64,000 nucleotides of DNA from Kordiimonadales bacterium. Lineage in GTDB: Bacteria > Pseudomonadota > Alphaproteobacteria > Sphingomonadales > Kordiimonadaceae. Below the pieces are notes generated by a model. The model had not been told where the DNA came from. It worked only from the letters and a program-made list of their open reading frames with translations, and did not search any database. The stretch spans positions 1 to 64,000 of the forward strand of contig NVTU01000012.1 in NCBI GenBank assembly GCA_002401685.1, given 5' to 3'. Made by a program: the position numbers and the translations under genes. Below, piece by piece: positions 1 through 8,857 of this stretch. Position 1 is the stretch's first letter, and each line of letters starts with the position of its first letter.

Positions 1-1064
1 ATGCTTTCACCGAGAAACTGCACCACCAGCTGCTTGCGGTTTGCACCGAGCACTTTCCGCATTACCACTTCGCGTGCGCGCTGGGTGGACTTGGCTGTCG
101 CCAAATTCATGAAATTAATACAGGCGATCAACAGAATAAGCGCAGCAAGCGCCGCGAAAACGATCACCGTGGTTAAATCACCCGTTGGCCGCATGTCGGC
201 TGTTACCGATTTAAACCCGATAGAATTTAAGTGAATATCGGTCAGCGCCTGCGTTGAGAACCTAACAAGGTCAGAGGATTTTTCCACCGTTACGCCGGGC
301 AATAAAGCAGCCACGTCGATTGTTGCATCACTGTACGCATCAAGCCCAACCTGAATTGAGTTTATCGAGCTGTCGTTCCGCAATTTTATAAAGAGGAAAT
401 TATCGACATTGCCCCATTCCTGAAAACGCCCAGGCATATCAGCAAAATCAGCTTCGTCAATTTTCACGAGTGCAGGAATTGAAAGCGACGTCTTGCGGCC
501 AAGGTCTTCGTAAACAGCTGCGACGCGGAAATCCCGTTCCACATTGGCGAACCGTACGGTGATGGTCTCGCCCAGCGCTGACACATCCCCGAAATGTCGT
601 CGCGCAAATGAACGGCTTAAAGCAATGCTCGCGTTATCGGAAAGCGCTGCCTGCATATTGCCTTCCAGCACAGCGAAGTTGAATATTTTAGCGGCCTCCG
701 CATCGGCCCAGATAACCTGCTCGTTAAACTGTTTGCCGCCGTGCAGCATGACAGTGTTTACCGGTGTAAGCCGGGCTGCATATTCAATGCTGTCAGAGAA
801 AAATGTTTTGAACGAATCTTTAATTGGGCCTGATGTTTTGCTAGTAATATACGGGGCACGGCCGGGGATATTGAAGGTCATATGCACGCGGTGAATTTTA
901 TCCGCCTCAGCCCATTGGCTATCATAGGAGAATTCGTCGACCACGAAGATCGCGATAAGCAGGCACGCGGCCAAGCCAACGGCCAAGCCAACAATATTGA
1001 TGACGCTGTAGAGTTTGTTTTTGATCAGGTTTCTGACCGCAACTGCTATGTAGTTTTTATACAT
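1..1064 (-). CDS. MacB/FtsX-type ABC transporter permease, partial (fifth of the tandem set)
   Basis: Only the N-terminal 354 codons are present; the reading frame runs open into the window edge. The protein starts MYKNYIAVAVRNLIKNKLYS, followed by a first membrane helix (about residues 20-40) and a large periplasmic region of the MacB core type. It then has the second helix and the conserved CINFMNLATAKSTQRAREV segment before the edge. A GAGGAAA ribosome site precedes the ATG. It is closely related to the upstream permeases at 1124-3595 and 3680-6181, so it is a tandem paralogue. The family couples cytoplasmic ATP hydrolysis to movement of a substrate in the periplasm or outer envelope. No ATPase domain is fused to it; the ATPase at 11375-12058 probably serves it. 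The substrate is unknown. Confidence 0.9.
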   Translation of the reverse strand, partial: MYKNYIAVAVRNLIKNKLYSVINIVGLAVGLAACLLIAIFVVDEFSYDSQWAEADKIHRVHMTFNIPGRAPYITSKTSGPIKDSFKTFFSDSIEYAARLTPVNTVMLHGGKQFNEQVIWADAEAAKIFNFAVLEGNMQAALSDNASIALSRSFARRHFGDVSALGETITVRFANVERDFRVAAVYEDLGRKTSLSIPALVKIDEADFADMPGRFQEWGNVDNFLFIKLRNDSSINSIQVGLDAYSDATIDVAALLPGVTVEKSSDLVRFSTQALTDIHLNSIGFKSVTADMRPTGDLTTVIVFAALAALILLIACINFMNLATAKSTQRAREVVMRKVLGANRKQLVVQFLGES

Positions 1065-1123
1065 TTTATTGTTTCCTCTTAGAGCGTGCTGGCTAGGTAT
1101 CCGGCCGCGAACCTCCTTTTTAT

Positions 1124-3595
1124 TTATTCGTATCTTAGTGCTTTAATAGGGTTGGTCCGAGCAACGCTTGCCGCATTCCCGCCCACAGTTACCCAGGCGA
1201 TCGACAAGGCAATCGTACCCGCTGACAGGCAGAAGATGATCAGCCACCATGCTTCCAGCCGGTAAGGGAATGTCTCAAGCCATGTAACCAGCCCGTAGAC
1301 AACGATCGGCCAGGCGATCACGTTCGCAAGCAACACAGGCTTGGAGAACTGCCAGATAAGCAAACGCACAATATCAAACACCGTTGCGCCCATAACTTTG
1401 CGGATACCAATTTCCTTGGTGCGGCGTTCAGCGGTGAAGGACGCAAGCCCGTAAAGCCCGAGGCAAGCGATTACAATCGCAAGGCCTGCGAATACCGCTA
1501 GCAGGACGGATTGCTGGCTTTCTTGCTCAAACTCCGCCGCCATAACTGTATCAACAAAATCATGTCGGAACGGCACATCTGGCATCATTGTGCGCCAAAC
1601 ACCTTCAATGGCGGACGCGACAGGCGCCGGACTACCGGTATATTTAACAGTAAGCGTTCTGAAGTCCGCACGGTTCAGCAAATACATTTCAGGGCGCATC
1701 ACCCGGCGCAGCGACTGATACTGCATATCGCGAATTACAGCGATGATCTCCATCGACGCAGGGTTTCTGCCCATCCGAACGCGGGAGCCAACGGCTTCCT
1801 CAACTGAAGTGAAGCCCAAACGACGGGACGCCGCTTCGTTAATAATCAGTGTGCCCTGTGTTGCCTGCGCCTCAGCATCGCTCGGTATCGCCGGGGTACC
1901 GTCAGTGGCAAAATCACGGCTATATATTCTGCCTTTCAGCAGCTCAATTTCGTACGTATCGAAAAACTCGTAATCCACGGAATGAGTGCCAATAAGGACA
2001 CTCTCAGTCGCGGGATCAGCGCCTTCCCGCATAACGTTTCTGTTGCTCTCATTGCCGCTTGCGGGGCTGTCTGAGCTATAAGCCGCAGAAACAACACCTG
2101 GTAACCGCAGGACTTCCCTCCTAAAGGCATCCTGGTTCTGCTGTGCTCCCGCCCGGCCAACATTTCTGATAATCATCAGGTTATCTTTGTTGAAGCCGGG
2201 ATCCATCGAAGTGGCGTACCAGCGCTGGCCAAACACCGCGCTTGTCGCGATAATCAGGCCAATAGAAATAGCGAACTGTACCACAACAAGGCCGTTCCGG
2301 AGCGCGGCAGAGCCATTGGTTTCTGCTGATTTATTCGCCTTCAGAACAGTGGCTGGCAAAAACCCGGAGAGCACAAGCGCCGGGTAAACCCCGCCTATAG
2401 TGCCAACAAAAAGTACAAGGCCAACAAGCACACTTATGGTTAGCCCATCACCGTAATCAAACGCGAGCTCCTTGCCGACAAAGGCGCTGAAGGGGCCAAG
2501 GAACACTTCCACCAGAACAATGCCGAGCACCAAGCCCATAACAGCCACCATGACGGTTTCACCTAGGAACTGCGTCACAAGCTGGCCGCGTTTGGCGCCC
2601 AATACTTTCCTTAGCGCCACTTCCCGGGCCCGCTGTGTTGATTTTGCCGTCGCCAAATTCATGAAGTTAATACAGGCAATCAGCAAGATCAGTACTGCGA
2701 TCGAGACAAATATTATAACGCTTGTCATGCTGCCTGTCGGCTTCATTTCAGAGCCATTCCGGCCAAACGGGTAAAGCTGAATATCGGTCAGAGCCTGCAC
2801 CGAGAACTGCATGAAATCCGTGACTTGGCCCTCGCCACCAGAGGGTGGCGCAGACGCATTTATGAAAGTGTTAAGTTGACTGGTAATTACGCCAACGTCA
2901 GCGCCCTCTTTTAACTCGAAGAACAAATAATTATTGGTGCTGTACCATTCACCAAACTCCCAAGTCTGGCCCGTAAAATCGGCTTCATCAATCTTCGCCA
3001 ACGCCTGAATATCCAACACTGTGTTGTTAGGAAGATCTTCAAAAACCGCCGTAATCTTGTAGTCCCGTTCAATCTGGTAATTGGTCAGCGTCACGACCTT
3101 ACCGATAGGATCCGCATCGCCGAAGTAGCGTTTGGCAAATGTCTCATTTACCGCCAAGCTGCTGTTATCATTCAAGGCTTTATGGATATCACCAGCAACA
3201 ACGTTGAAGTCAAAAAGATCCGCTGTTTCAGGGTCTGTCCAAAAGATCTGCTCGCTGACAACTTTGCCTTCATAGCGGAGGACAGGGTTCATGCTATTAA
3301 ACCGCGTTGTCGCCGCGATCTCTTCAGGGAAATACTCTAATATCTGACTTTTTACCGGCCCAGGGGCTCTCACTGTTGGGATGGCGGCGCGGCCCGGCAA
3401 CGTAAAAGTGGTATGCAGGCGGTACAAGCTATCGGCCTTTGCCCACTGTGTATCGTAGGAAAGCTCATCCTTCACAAACAGCGCGATCATTACACAGGCG
3501 GCCAACCCGACAGCCAAACCAACAATGTTGATCGCACTATAAAGCTTGTTTTTGACCAGGTTCCTAACCGCAACCATTATGTAATTCTTAAACAT
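1124..3595 (-). CDS. MacB/FtsX-type ABC transporter permease (fourth of the tandem set)
   Basis: This 823-residue inner-membrane permease has the full MacB-like duplicated layout. It has an N-terminal helix (about 20-40), a periplasmic core domain to about 280, and three helices of the first FtsX domain with CINFMNLATAKSTQRAREVALRKVLGA near 310. A second periplasmic core follows, then a final FtsX domain with LYGLASFTAERRTKEIGIRKVMGA near 710. The C-terminus is the family hallmark NPIKALRYE. An AGGAAA ribosome site precedes the ATG. It lies about 85 nt after the previous permease and 60 nt before the next, in one minus-strand operon. The likely role is a mechanotransmission-type or export permease working with the operon ATPase; the cargo cannot be read from sequence. 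Confidence 0.92.
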   Translation of the reverse strand: MFKNYIMVAVRNLVKNKLYSAINIVGLAVGLAACVMIALFVKDELSYDTQWAKADSLYRLHTTFTLPGRAAIPTVRAPGPVKSQILEYFPEEIAATTRFNSMNPVLRYEGKVVSEQIFWTDPETADLFDFNVVAGDIHKALNDNSSLAVNETFAKRYFGDADPIGKVVTLTNYQIERDYKITAVFEDLPNNTVLDIQALAKIDEADFTGQTWEFGEWYSTNNYLFFELKEGADVGVITSQLNTFINASAPPSGGEGQVTDFMQFSVQALTDIQLYPFGRNGSEMKPTGSMTSVIIFVSIAVLILLIACINFMNLATAKSTQRAREVALRKVLGAKRGQLVTQFLGETVMVAVMGLVLGIVLVEVFLGPFSAFVGKELAFDYGDGLTISVLVGLVLFVGTIGGVYPALVLSGFLPATVLKANKSAETNGSAALRNGLVVVQFAISIGLIIATSAVFGQRWYATSMDPGFNKDNLMIIRNVGRAGAQQNQDAFRREVLRLPGVVSAAYSSDSPASGNESNRNVMREGADPATESVLIGTHSVDYEFFDTYEIELLKGRIYSRDFATDGTPAIPSDAEAQATQGTLIINEAASRRLGFTSVEEAVGSRVRMGRNPASMEIIAVIRDMQYQSLRRVMRPEMYLLNRADFRTLTVKYTGSPAPVASAIEGVWRTMMPDVPFRHDFVDTVMAAEFEQESQQSVLLAVFAGLAIVIACLGLYGLASFTAERRTKEIGIRKVMGATVFDIVRLLIWQFSKPVLLANVIAWPIVVYGLVTWLETFPYRLEAWWLIIFCLSAGTIALSIAWVTVGGNAASVARTNPIKALRYE

Positions 3596-3679
3596 CTAGT
3601 TTCCTATCGCTTCTTCTCGTGTCGTTCGGGGCTTTTAGTGCTCTAATGGCGTGCCCCTTTTGGCCGTTTTTCGTTTAGT

Positions 3680-6181
3680 TTATTCGTACCTGAGTGCTTT
3701 GATCGGGTTGGTCCGTGCCACACTCGCCGCGTTCCCACCAACGGTGGCCCATGCAATGAACAGCGCCGTCAAACCAGCGGCCAGGCAAAGCGGGCCCAGA
3801 AGCCAGGCATCCAGCCGGTAAGTGAAGGTCTCCAGCCAGCGCAGCATCGCGTATGTCACCAACGGCCAGGCAATCAAATTCGCCATCAAAACGGGTTTGG
3901 AGAACTGCCACACTAATAGCCGCACGATATCCATTACAGTCGCACCGAGCACTTTGCGCACGCCGATTTCCTTGGTCCGCCGTTCTGCAGTGAAAGCCGC
4001 CAGACCGTAAAGACCTAGGCATGCGATGCTAACTGCAAGCCCTGCGAAAATCGCAAGCAATATAGATTGGTTGCTTTCGCCTTCAAACTCAGCTGCCAAC
4101 AGCGCGTCTACATATTCGTATGTATAAGGCACTGTTGTAATCAGTGACTTCCAAACCCCTTCGATGCGCTCGGCCATCACGGCGCCGTCCCCTTCAAAGC
4201 GGACCGTCAGGTTATCAAACCCTGCCGGATACATCACGTACATTTCCGGCCGTGCGGCACTGCGAATTGATGTGAAAGGCATGTCTGGCACAACGCCAAC
4301 TATTGTCATGTCAGCGCGTATTGGCCCTGCCTCATTAGCGCCGATATACAGCTCAACAGTCTTACCAATTGATTGTTCTGGGCTACCAAACCCAAAGCGC
4401 CGCAAAGCGCCCTCATTAACGATTAGCGATCCTTGTTGGTTGACGCCGGCTGTTGCTGTCTCAGGCGTCGGCAAAACATCTGACGCGTAGACCCGGTCAT
4501 AGGCGCGGCCTGCCACGAACGGGATCTGATATGTTTCGAAAAAATCATAGTCAACAGCCTGCACGCCGATCAAAATTGTGCCGCCGCTTTCGTCACCCGG
4601 AACAGTAACTGACTGATTATTCTCATTACCGCTTGAAGGGGCGTCAGCAGAATAACTCACGTTTGTCACGCCCGGCAAGCGCAAGATTTCCGCCCGCAGC
4701 GCATCTTGCTTGTCCTGCGCCCCAGTGCGGCTGACGCCGCGCACCACCAACAGGTTGTCTTTGTTAAACCCTGTATCCAGGTTGGTGGCATATAGTTTTT
4801 GGCCAAAGACAACGCTTGTGGCCACAATCAGTGAAATTGATATAGCGAATTGAGAAACAACAAGAATGTTTCTTAAACCAGCGGACCCGCCAATTTCAGC
4901 GGACCGATTTGCTCCCAAGACCTTCGCCGGCAAAAACCCTGACAGCACAAGCGCAGGATAGGCACCGCCGATAACACCAACCACGACAACTAGCCCAATC
5001 AGCGCTGCGATCGTAGGCGCATCAGTATAATCAAAAACCAACGATTTGCCGACAAATTCACTAAAGAGCGGTAGTGAAATTTCCACCAAAACAAGGCCAA
5101 GCAGTAAGCCAACAATTGCCACCATGATGGTCTCGCCGAGGAACTGTGCAGCTAGCTGGAAACGCTGTGCACCGTGCACTTTGCGAATAGCCACCTCGCG
5201 CGCGCGCTGGGTTGACTTTGCCGTGGCCAAATTCATGAAATTGATGCACGCAATCAACAGAATGAAGCTGGCGATTGCGGCAAAAATATAAACTACAGCT
5301 ATGCTGCCGGTCGGCTTCATTTCACTGCGCGCACCAGCCCTTGGCTGTAATTGAATATCGATAAGCGGCTGCGTCGTGTGTGCAATGAAACTGGAGGCCT
5401 GAGCAGGCTCTCCGTCAGGTCCGGTACCCACATCAATACTTGCATCTGTAAAGGCACTGATCGCGTTATCAATTATCGCGATACCGCCGCCATCTTTTAG
5501 CTGAAAATATAAATAATTCGAAACGCTAAACCAGCTATCAAACATCCAGGACTGATTGACGAAGTCTTTCTCATCGATCATGGCCAAGGCCTGAAAGCTA
5601 AGCACTGTATTATGCGGCAGATCCTTAATCACTGCACCGATCCGGTAATCCCGCTGCAGGTCAAAAACGTCAACGGTCAATATTTTACCGAGCGCGGCTT
5701 CCTCCCCAAAATATTTCCGGGCGAAACTTTCGTTGATTACAAGGCTGGCGTTATCGTTCAGCGCCGCACGGACATCACCCGCGACAACAGTGAAGTTAAA
5801 CATGTCGACAGTATCCGGGTCCGTCCACACGATCTCTTCATTGAAGACATTGCCGCCGTAACCAACCACGGTGTCTCTAACATTGAAACGTGTGGCGAAC
5901 TCGATGTCCTCAGAAAAATAGTTCTTTAACGCTTGTTTGGCTGGACCCTGAGCCACCACGGTAACAAGAGGCTCTCTCCCAGGATTATTGAACGTGGTGT
6001 GTAGGCGGTGGATTTCGCCTGCTTTTTGCCATTGCTGATCATAGGAAAACTCATCACGCACAAACAGCGCGATCATCACACATGCTGCAAGCCCTACAGC
6101 CAGACCAATAATATTGATCGAGCTGTATAACTTGTTGTTTATCAGGTTCCTAAAGGCAACCGTGATGTAGTTTCTGAACAT
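3680..6181 (-). CDS. MacB/FtsX-type ABC transporter permease (third of the tandem set)
   Basis: This 833-residue permease opens MFRNYITVAFRNLINNKLYS and closes NPIKALRYE. It carries both FtsX domains, with the conserved sequence FTAERRTKEIGVRKVLGA near residue 720, and two periplasmic core regions. A GAGGAAAA ribosome site lies upstream of the ATG. Residue by residue it resembles the products at 1124-3595 and 1-1064 most closely, which suggests recent tandem duplication within this sub-group. Its spacer from the upstream gene contains the recurrent TCTCGTGTCGT motif described separately. It is expected in the inner membrane in complex with the single operon ATPase, as a homodimer or in combination with a sister permease. 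Confidence 0.92.
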   Translation of the reverse strand: MFRNYITVAFRNLINNKLYSSINIIGLAVGLAACVMIALFVRDEFSYDQQWQKAGEIHRLHTTFNNPGREPLVTVVAQGPAKQALKNYFSEDIEFATRFNVRDTVVGYGGNVFNEEIVWTDPDTVDMFNFTVVAGDVRAALNDNASLVINESFARKYFGEEAALGKILTVDVFDLQRDYRIGAVIKDLPHNTVLSFQALAMIDEKDFVNQSWMFDSWFSVSNYLYFQLKDGGGIAIIDNAISAFTDASIDVGTGPDGEPAQASSFIAHTTQPLIDIQLQPRAGARSEMKPTGSIAVVYIFAAIASFILLIACINFMNLATAKSTQRAREVAIRKVHGAQRFQLAAQFLGETIMVAIVGLLLGLVLVEISLPLFSEFVGKSLVFDYTDAPTIAALIGLVVVVGVIGGAYPALVLSGFLPAKVLGANRSAEIGGSAGLRNILVVSQFAISISLIVATSVVFGQKLYATNLDTGFNKDNLLVVRGVSRTGAQDKQDALRAEILRLPGVTNVSYSADAPSSGNENNQSVTVPGDESGGTILIGVQAVDYDFFETYQIPFVAGRAYDRVYASDVLPTPETATAGVNQQGSLIVNEGALRRFGFGSPEQSIGKTVELYIGANEAGPIRADMTIVGVVPDMPFTSIRSAARPEMYVMYPAGFDNLTVRFEGDGAVMAERIEGVWKSLITTVPYTYEYVDALLAAEFEGESNQSILLAIFAGLAVSIACLGLYGLAAFTAERRTKEIGVRKVLGATVMDIVRLLVWQFSKPVLMANLIAWPLVTYAMLRWLETFTYRLDAWLLGPLCLAAGLTALFIAWATVGGNAASVARTNPIKALRYE

Positions 6182-6259
6182 TTATTTTCCTCTAGCAGTC
6201 TCGTGTCGTGCGGGACTATTTTTGCTCTAACGGCGCGCCCCTTTTTTTCGAAGATTTGT

Positions 6260-8689
6260 CTATTCGTAGCGTAGGGCCCTAATCGGGTTTGCGCGCGCCA
6301 CTTTGAACGCGTGACCAGCAACCGTGGCCCAGCCAATCACAAGGACGGCCGAACTAATCAGCAAAAGCGGCCAGGGGCTCAGCTCAATTCGGTAAGCGAA
6401 ACCACTTAACCATTCGTTTGAAATATAGAGTGCGATGGGCAGCGCAGCGGCCACAGCAACCAATATTGGTTTCGAGAATTGCCACAGCAGCAGCAGCGAA
6501 ATATCACCGTACCGAGCCCCCAGCACTTTACGGATACCAATCTCCTTGGTGCGGCGCTCAACCGTGAAGGACGCCATGCCGAACAGGCCAAGGCAGGAAA
6601 TGATGATCGCAAGAACCGTGAAGGCAGTCAGTAAATTACCGATCCGGGCGTCGCCCTGATATTGCCGTTCAACCATTTCGGCCATGGACCGTGTTTGCAT
6701 CACTTGGCCAGGAAAGAAAACCTGCCATGCTTCACCAATTGCGGCTTGTGCAGCTTCAATATTTGCCGCGTCAATACGAATACTCATGTCTGAACGGCGA
6801 AACTCATCTAAATAATAGATGCCCGGGCGAATAACATCTCTGGCACTGTCAAAGTGGAAATCCGCGCTAACGCCGACAATAGTCGCGTCAAATGCAAAAT
6901 CAGAGGTCAGGTTGGTGCGAATGGTTTGACCAATGGCCGCTTCTGGGGACGCAAAGCCAAGCAGGCGCGCGCCTGCAGCGTTAATCACAATATTAACGGC
7001 CTCTCGGTATTCCCGTGTTTCCCGGGTCCGGAAGTTATCTACGCCAACAGATGCGTCGAGCGGCCGGCCGGCTAGCATTGGAATGTTGTAGACCTTAAAG
7101 AAATCAGGTCCTGTTGGCAAACCGTCCAGCTGGGCCATATCACCGCCTGCGACAGGGCGCATTTGGAGCCGGTCCTCGCTTCCTTCTGTTGGTACATCAG
7201 ACGAACGTCCTACTGATAGGATGAAAGGGCTCTCCAACAATTTAGCTTTAATGGCATCGGAGTCCTGGCCGTTAGTGCCGCTCAATACCACAAGGTTTTC
7301 TTTATCAAAACCAAGATTAAGCGTACGCGCATATTCTGTTTGCTTGGTAACAAAATAGGCCGTTGTCATCAAGGCGATGGCAATTGTGAATTGGCCCACA
7401 ACAAGCGCCGTCCGAAATCGCTGTTTGCCGCCATCCCGTGCGCCGTTACCCTGCAATACCGAACTTGGCTTAAGAACAGCAAAATAGGTGGCGTGTAAAC
7501 TTCCAGCACTTAAACCTACCACGATACCCAGCAGCGTAAGCCCTGCCAGCAAAAGCGGATTACTGAATAGATCAAACTCAATAACGGAGGCCAGAACATC
7601 ATTATAATACGGTAAGGCAAGTTCCACCAACGCTAGTGCAATCACTAGGGAAACCAACGCTAAAACGACAGATTCAGTCAAAAATTGCACAAGAACTTGG
7701 CGAGGACTGGCACCTACCGTTTTGCGAAGCGCTACTTCCCGTGCCCGGTAGGAAGTCCGAGCCATAGAGAGATTAAGAAAATTCACAACCGCAATCACAA
7801 GGATCAACAAACCGACAACCAAGAAACCCTGCAACGTTGCAAGGTCGCCGGTCAGCTCCATCCGGTAGATATGCAAGTCTTTCAAGCCAATGAGATTGAG
7901 GATCATGCCGCGGCCACGCCCAGTTTCCTGGCCGCCCGTTTCCTGAGGCATATGCTGTTCAATCAAGGCTGGTAGTTGCGCTGTAACACCAGCTACATCT
8001 GTCCCTTTCTTGAAGCGTACATAACTTCTACGCAGTGGAAAGCGCCAATCTTCGGTGAACCAGCGTCGGCCAACAAAATAATCACGACTAAAAGGAACAA
8101 TAATCTCAAAACTGAAATGCGAATTGTGCGAGAAATCTTTGATAACCCCTGCGATACGGTAGTCTTGTGTTTCGCGAACAGTTGAAGTTACAACTTTACC
8201 AAGGGCGCTCTCCCCAGGGAACAACTTGGCGGCAAGGCGCTCTGTGATTACAATTGAATTTAGATTCAGCAAGGCGCCTTCGGCATTGCCTTCAACAAAT
8301 TCAAACTGAAAAAAGTCAATAATATTGGGGTCCGCAAAGGCAGCAGGTTCCCTGAATAAATTGTCCCCCAAACGCAAATCCATGCTCGCACTGAGGTAGC
8401 GGGTAATGTCTTCCACTTCAGGATACGTTGCTAGGAATAAGTCTTTAAGCGGATCAACAGCCCCAGGCGACACACGGTCATCCCTATCAGGGTATGTCAA
8501 CGTGGTTTCAAGTTTATATGTATCTGCGCTGCGGTGCCAATTTTGGTCCCAATTATATTGGTCTCGTACGAACAGTAGGATCAATATAAAGGCTGCAAGC
8601 CCAATGGCGAGCCCTGTTATATTGATGAAGGAAAACAGTTTATGCCGTGCAAAGCTACGCAGGGCTGTCACCAGATAATTCTTATACAT
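6260..8689 (-). CDS. MacB/FtsX-type ABC transporter permease (second of the tandem set, divergent)
   Basis: This 809-residue permease begins MYKNYLVTALRSFARHKLFSF and ends NPIRALRYE. The fold is the same as its neighbours: an N-terminal helix, a periplasmic core, a first FtsX domain with VVNFLNLSMARTSYRAREVALRKTVGA near residue 300, and a second FtsX domain with FTVERRTKEIGIRKVLGA near 690. It diverges clearly from the other four: NLSMARTSYRAR replaces NLATAKSTQRAR, and the periplasmic regions differ. It may therefore be a functionally distinct subunit, for example the heterodimer partner. That is an inference; only the divergence is seen. A weak GGAAAGAG ribosome site precedes the ATG. Confidence 0.92.
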   Translation of the reverse strand: MYKNYLVTALRSFARHKLFSFINITGLAIGLAAFILILLFVRDQYNWDQNWHRSADTYKLETTLTYPDRDDRVSPGAVDPLKDLFLATYPEVEDITRYLSASMDLRLGDNLFREPAAFADPNIIDFFQFEFVEGNAEGALLNLNSIVITERLAAKLFPGESALGKVVTSTVRETQDYRIAGVIKDFSHNSHFSFEIIVPFSRDYFVGRRWFTEDWRFPLRRSYVRFKKGTDVAGVTAQLPALIEQHMPQETGGQETGRGRGMILNLIGLKDLHIYRMELTGDLATLQGFLVVGLLILVIAVVNFLNLSMARTSYRAREVALRKTVGASPRQVLVQFLTESVVLALVSLVIALALVELALPYYNDVLASVIEFDLFSNPLLLAGLTLLGIVVGLSAGSLHATYFAVLKPSSVLQGNGARDGGKQRFRTALVVGQFTIAIALMTTAYFVTKQTEYARTLNLGFDKENLVVLSGTNGQDSDAIKAKLLESPFILSVGRSSDVPTEGSEDRLQMRPVAGGDMAQLDGLPTGPDFFKVYNIPMLAGRPLDASVGVDNFRTRETREYREAVNIVINAAGARLLGFASPEAAIGQTIRTNLTSDFAFDATIVGVSADFHFDSARDVIRPGIYYLDEFRRSDMSIRIDAANIEAAQAAIGEAWQVFFPGQVMQTRSMAEMVERQYQGDARIGNLLTAFTVLAIIISCLGLFGMASFTVERRTKEIGIRKVLGARYGDISLLLLWQFSKPILVAVAAALPIALYISNEWLSGFAYRIELSPWPLLLISSAVLVIGWATVAGHAFKVARANPIRALRYE

Positions 8690-8857
8690 TGCTCGCTCTT
8701 TCCTACTATCGTGACCCGTGGCCTTTTGGCCTTCTTTGGTCTTGCATTTGGTGTGTGGCGTGTCTCGGAACGCCGTATCCGGTACCTTTAGTCTTGCCCC
8801 AATCGTTATACTTATTCAGCCATCAGTCGTGCCCAGGCTTTCACCCGTGCACAGTTC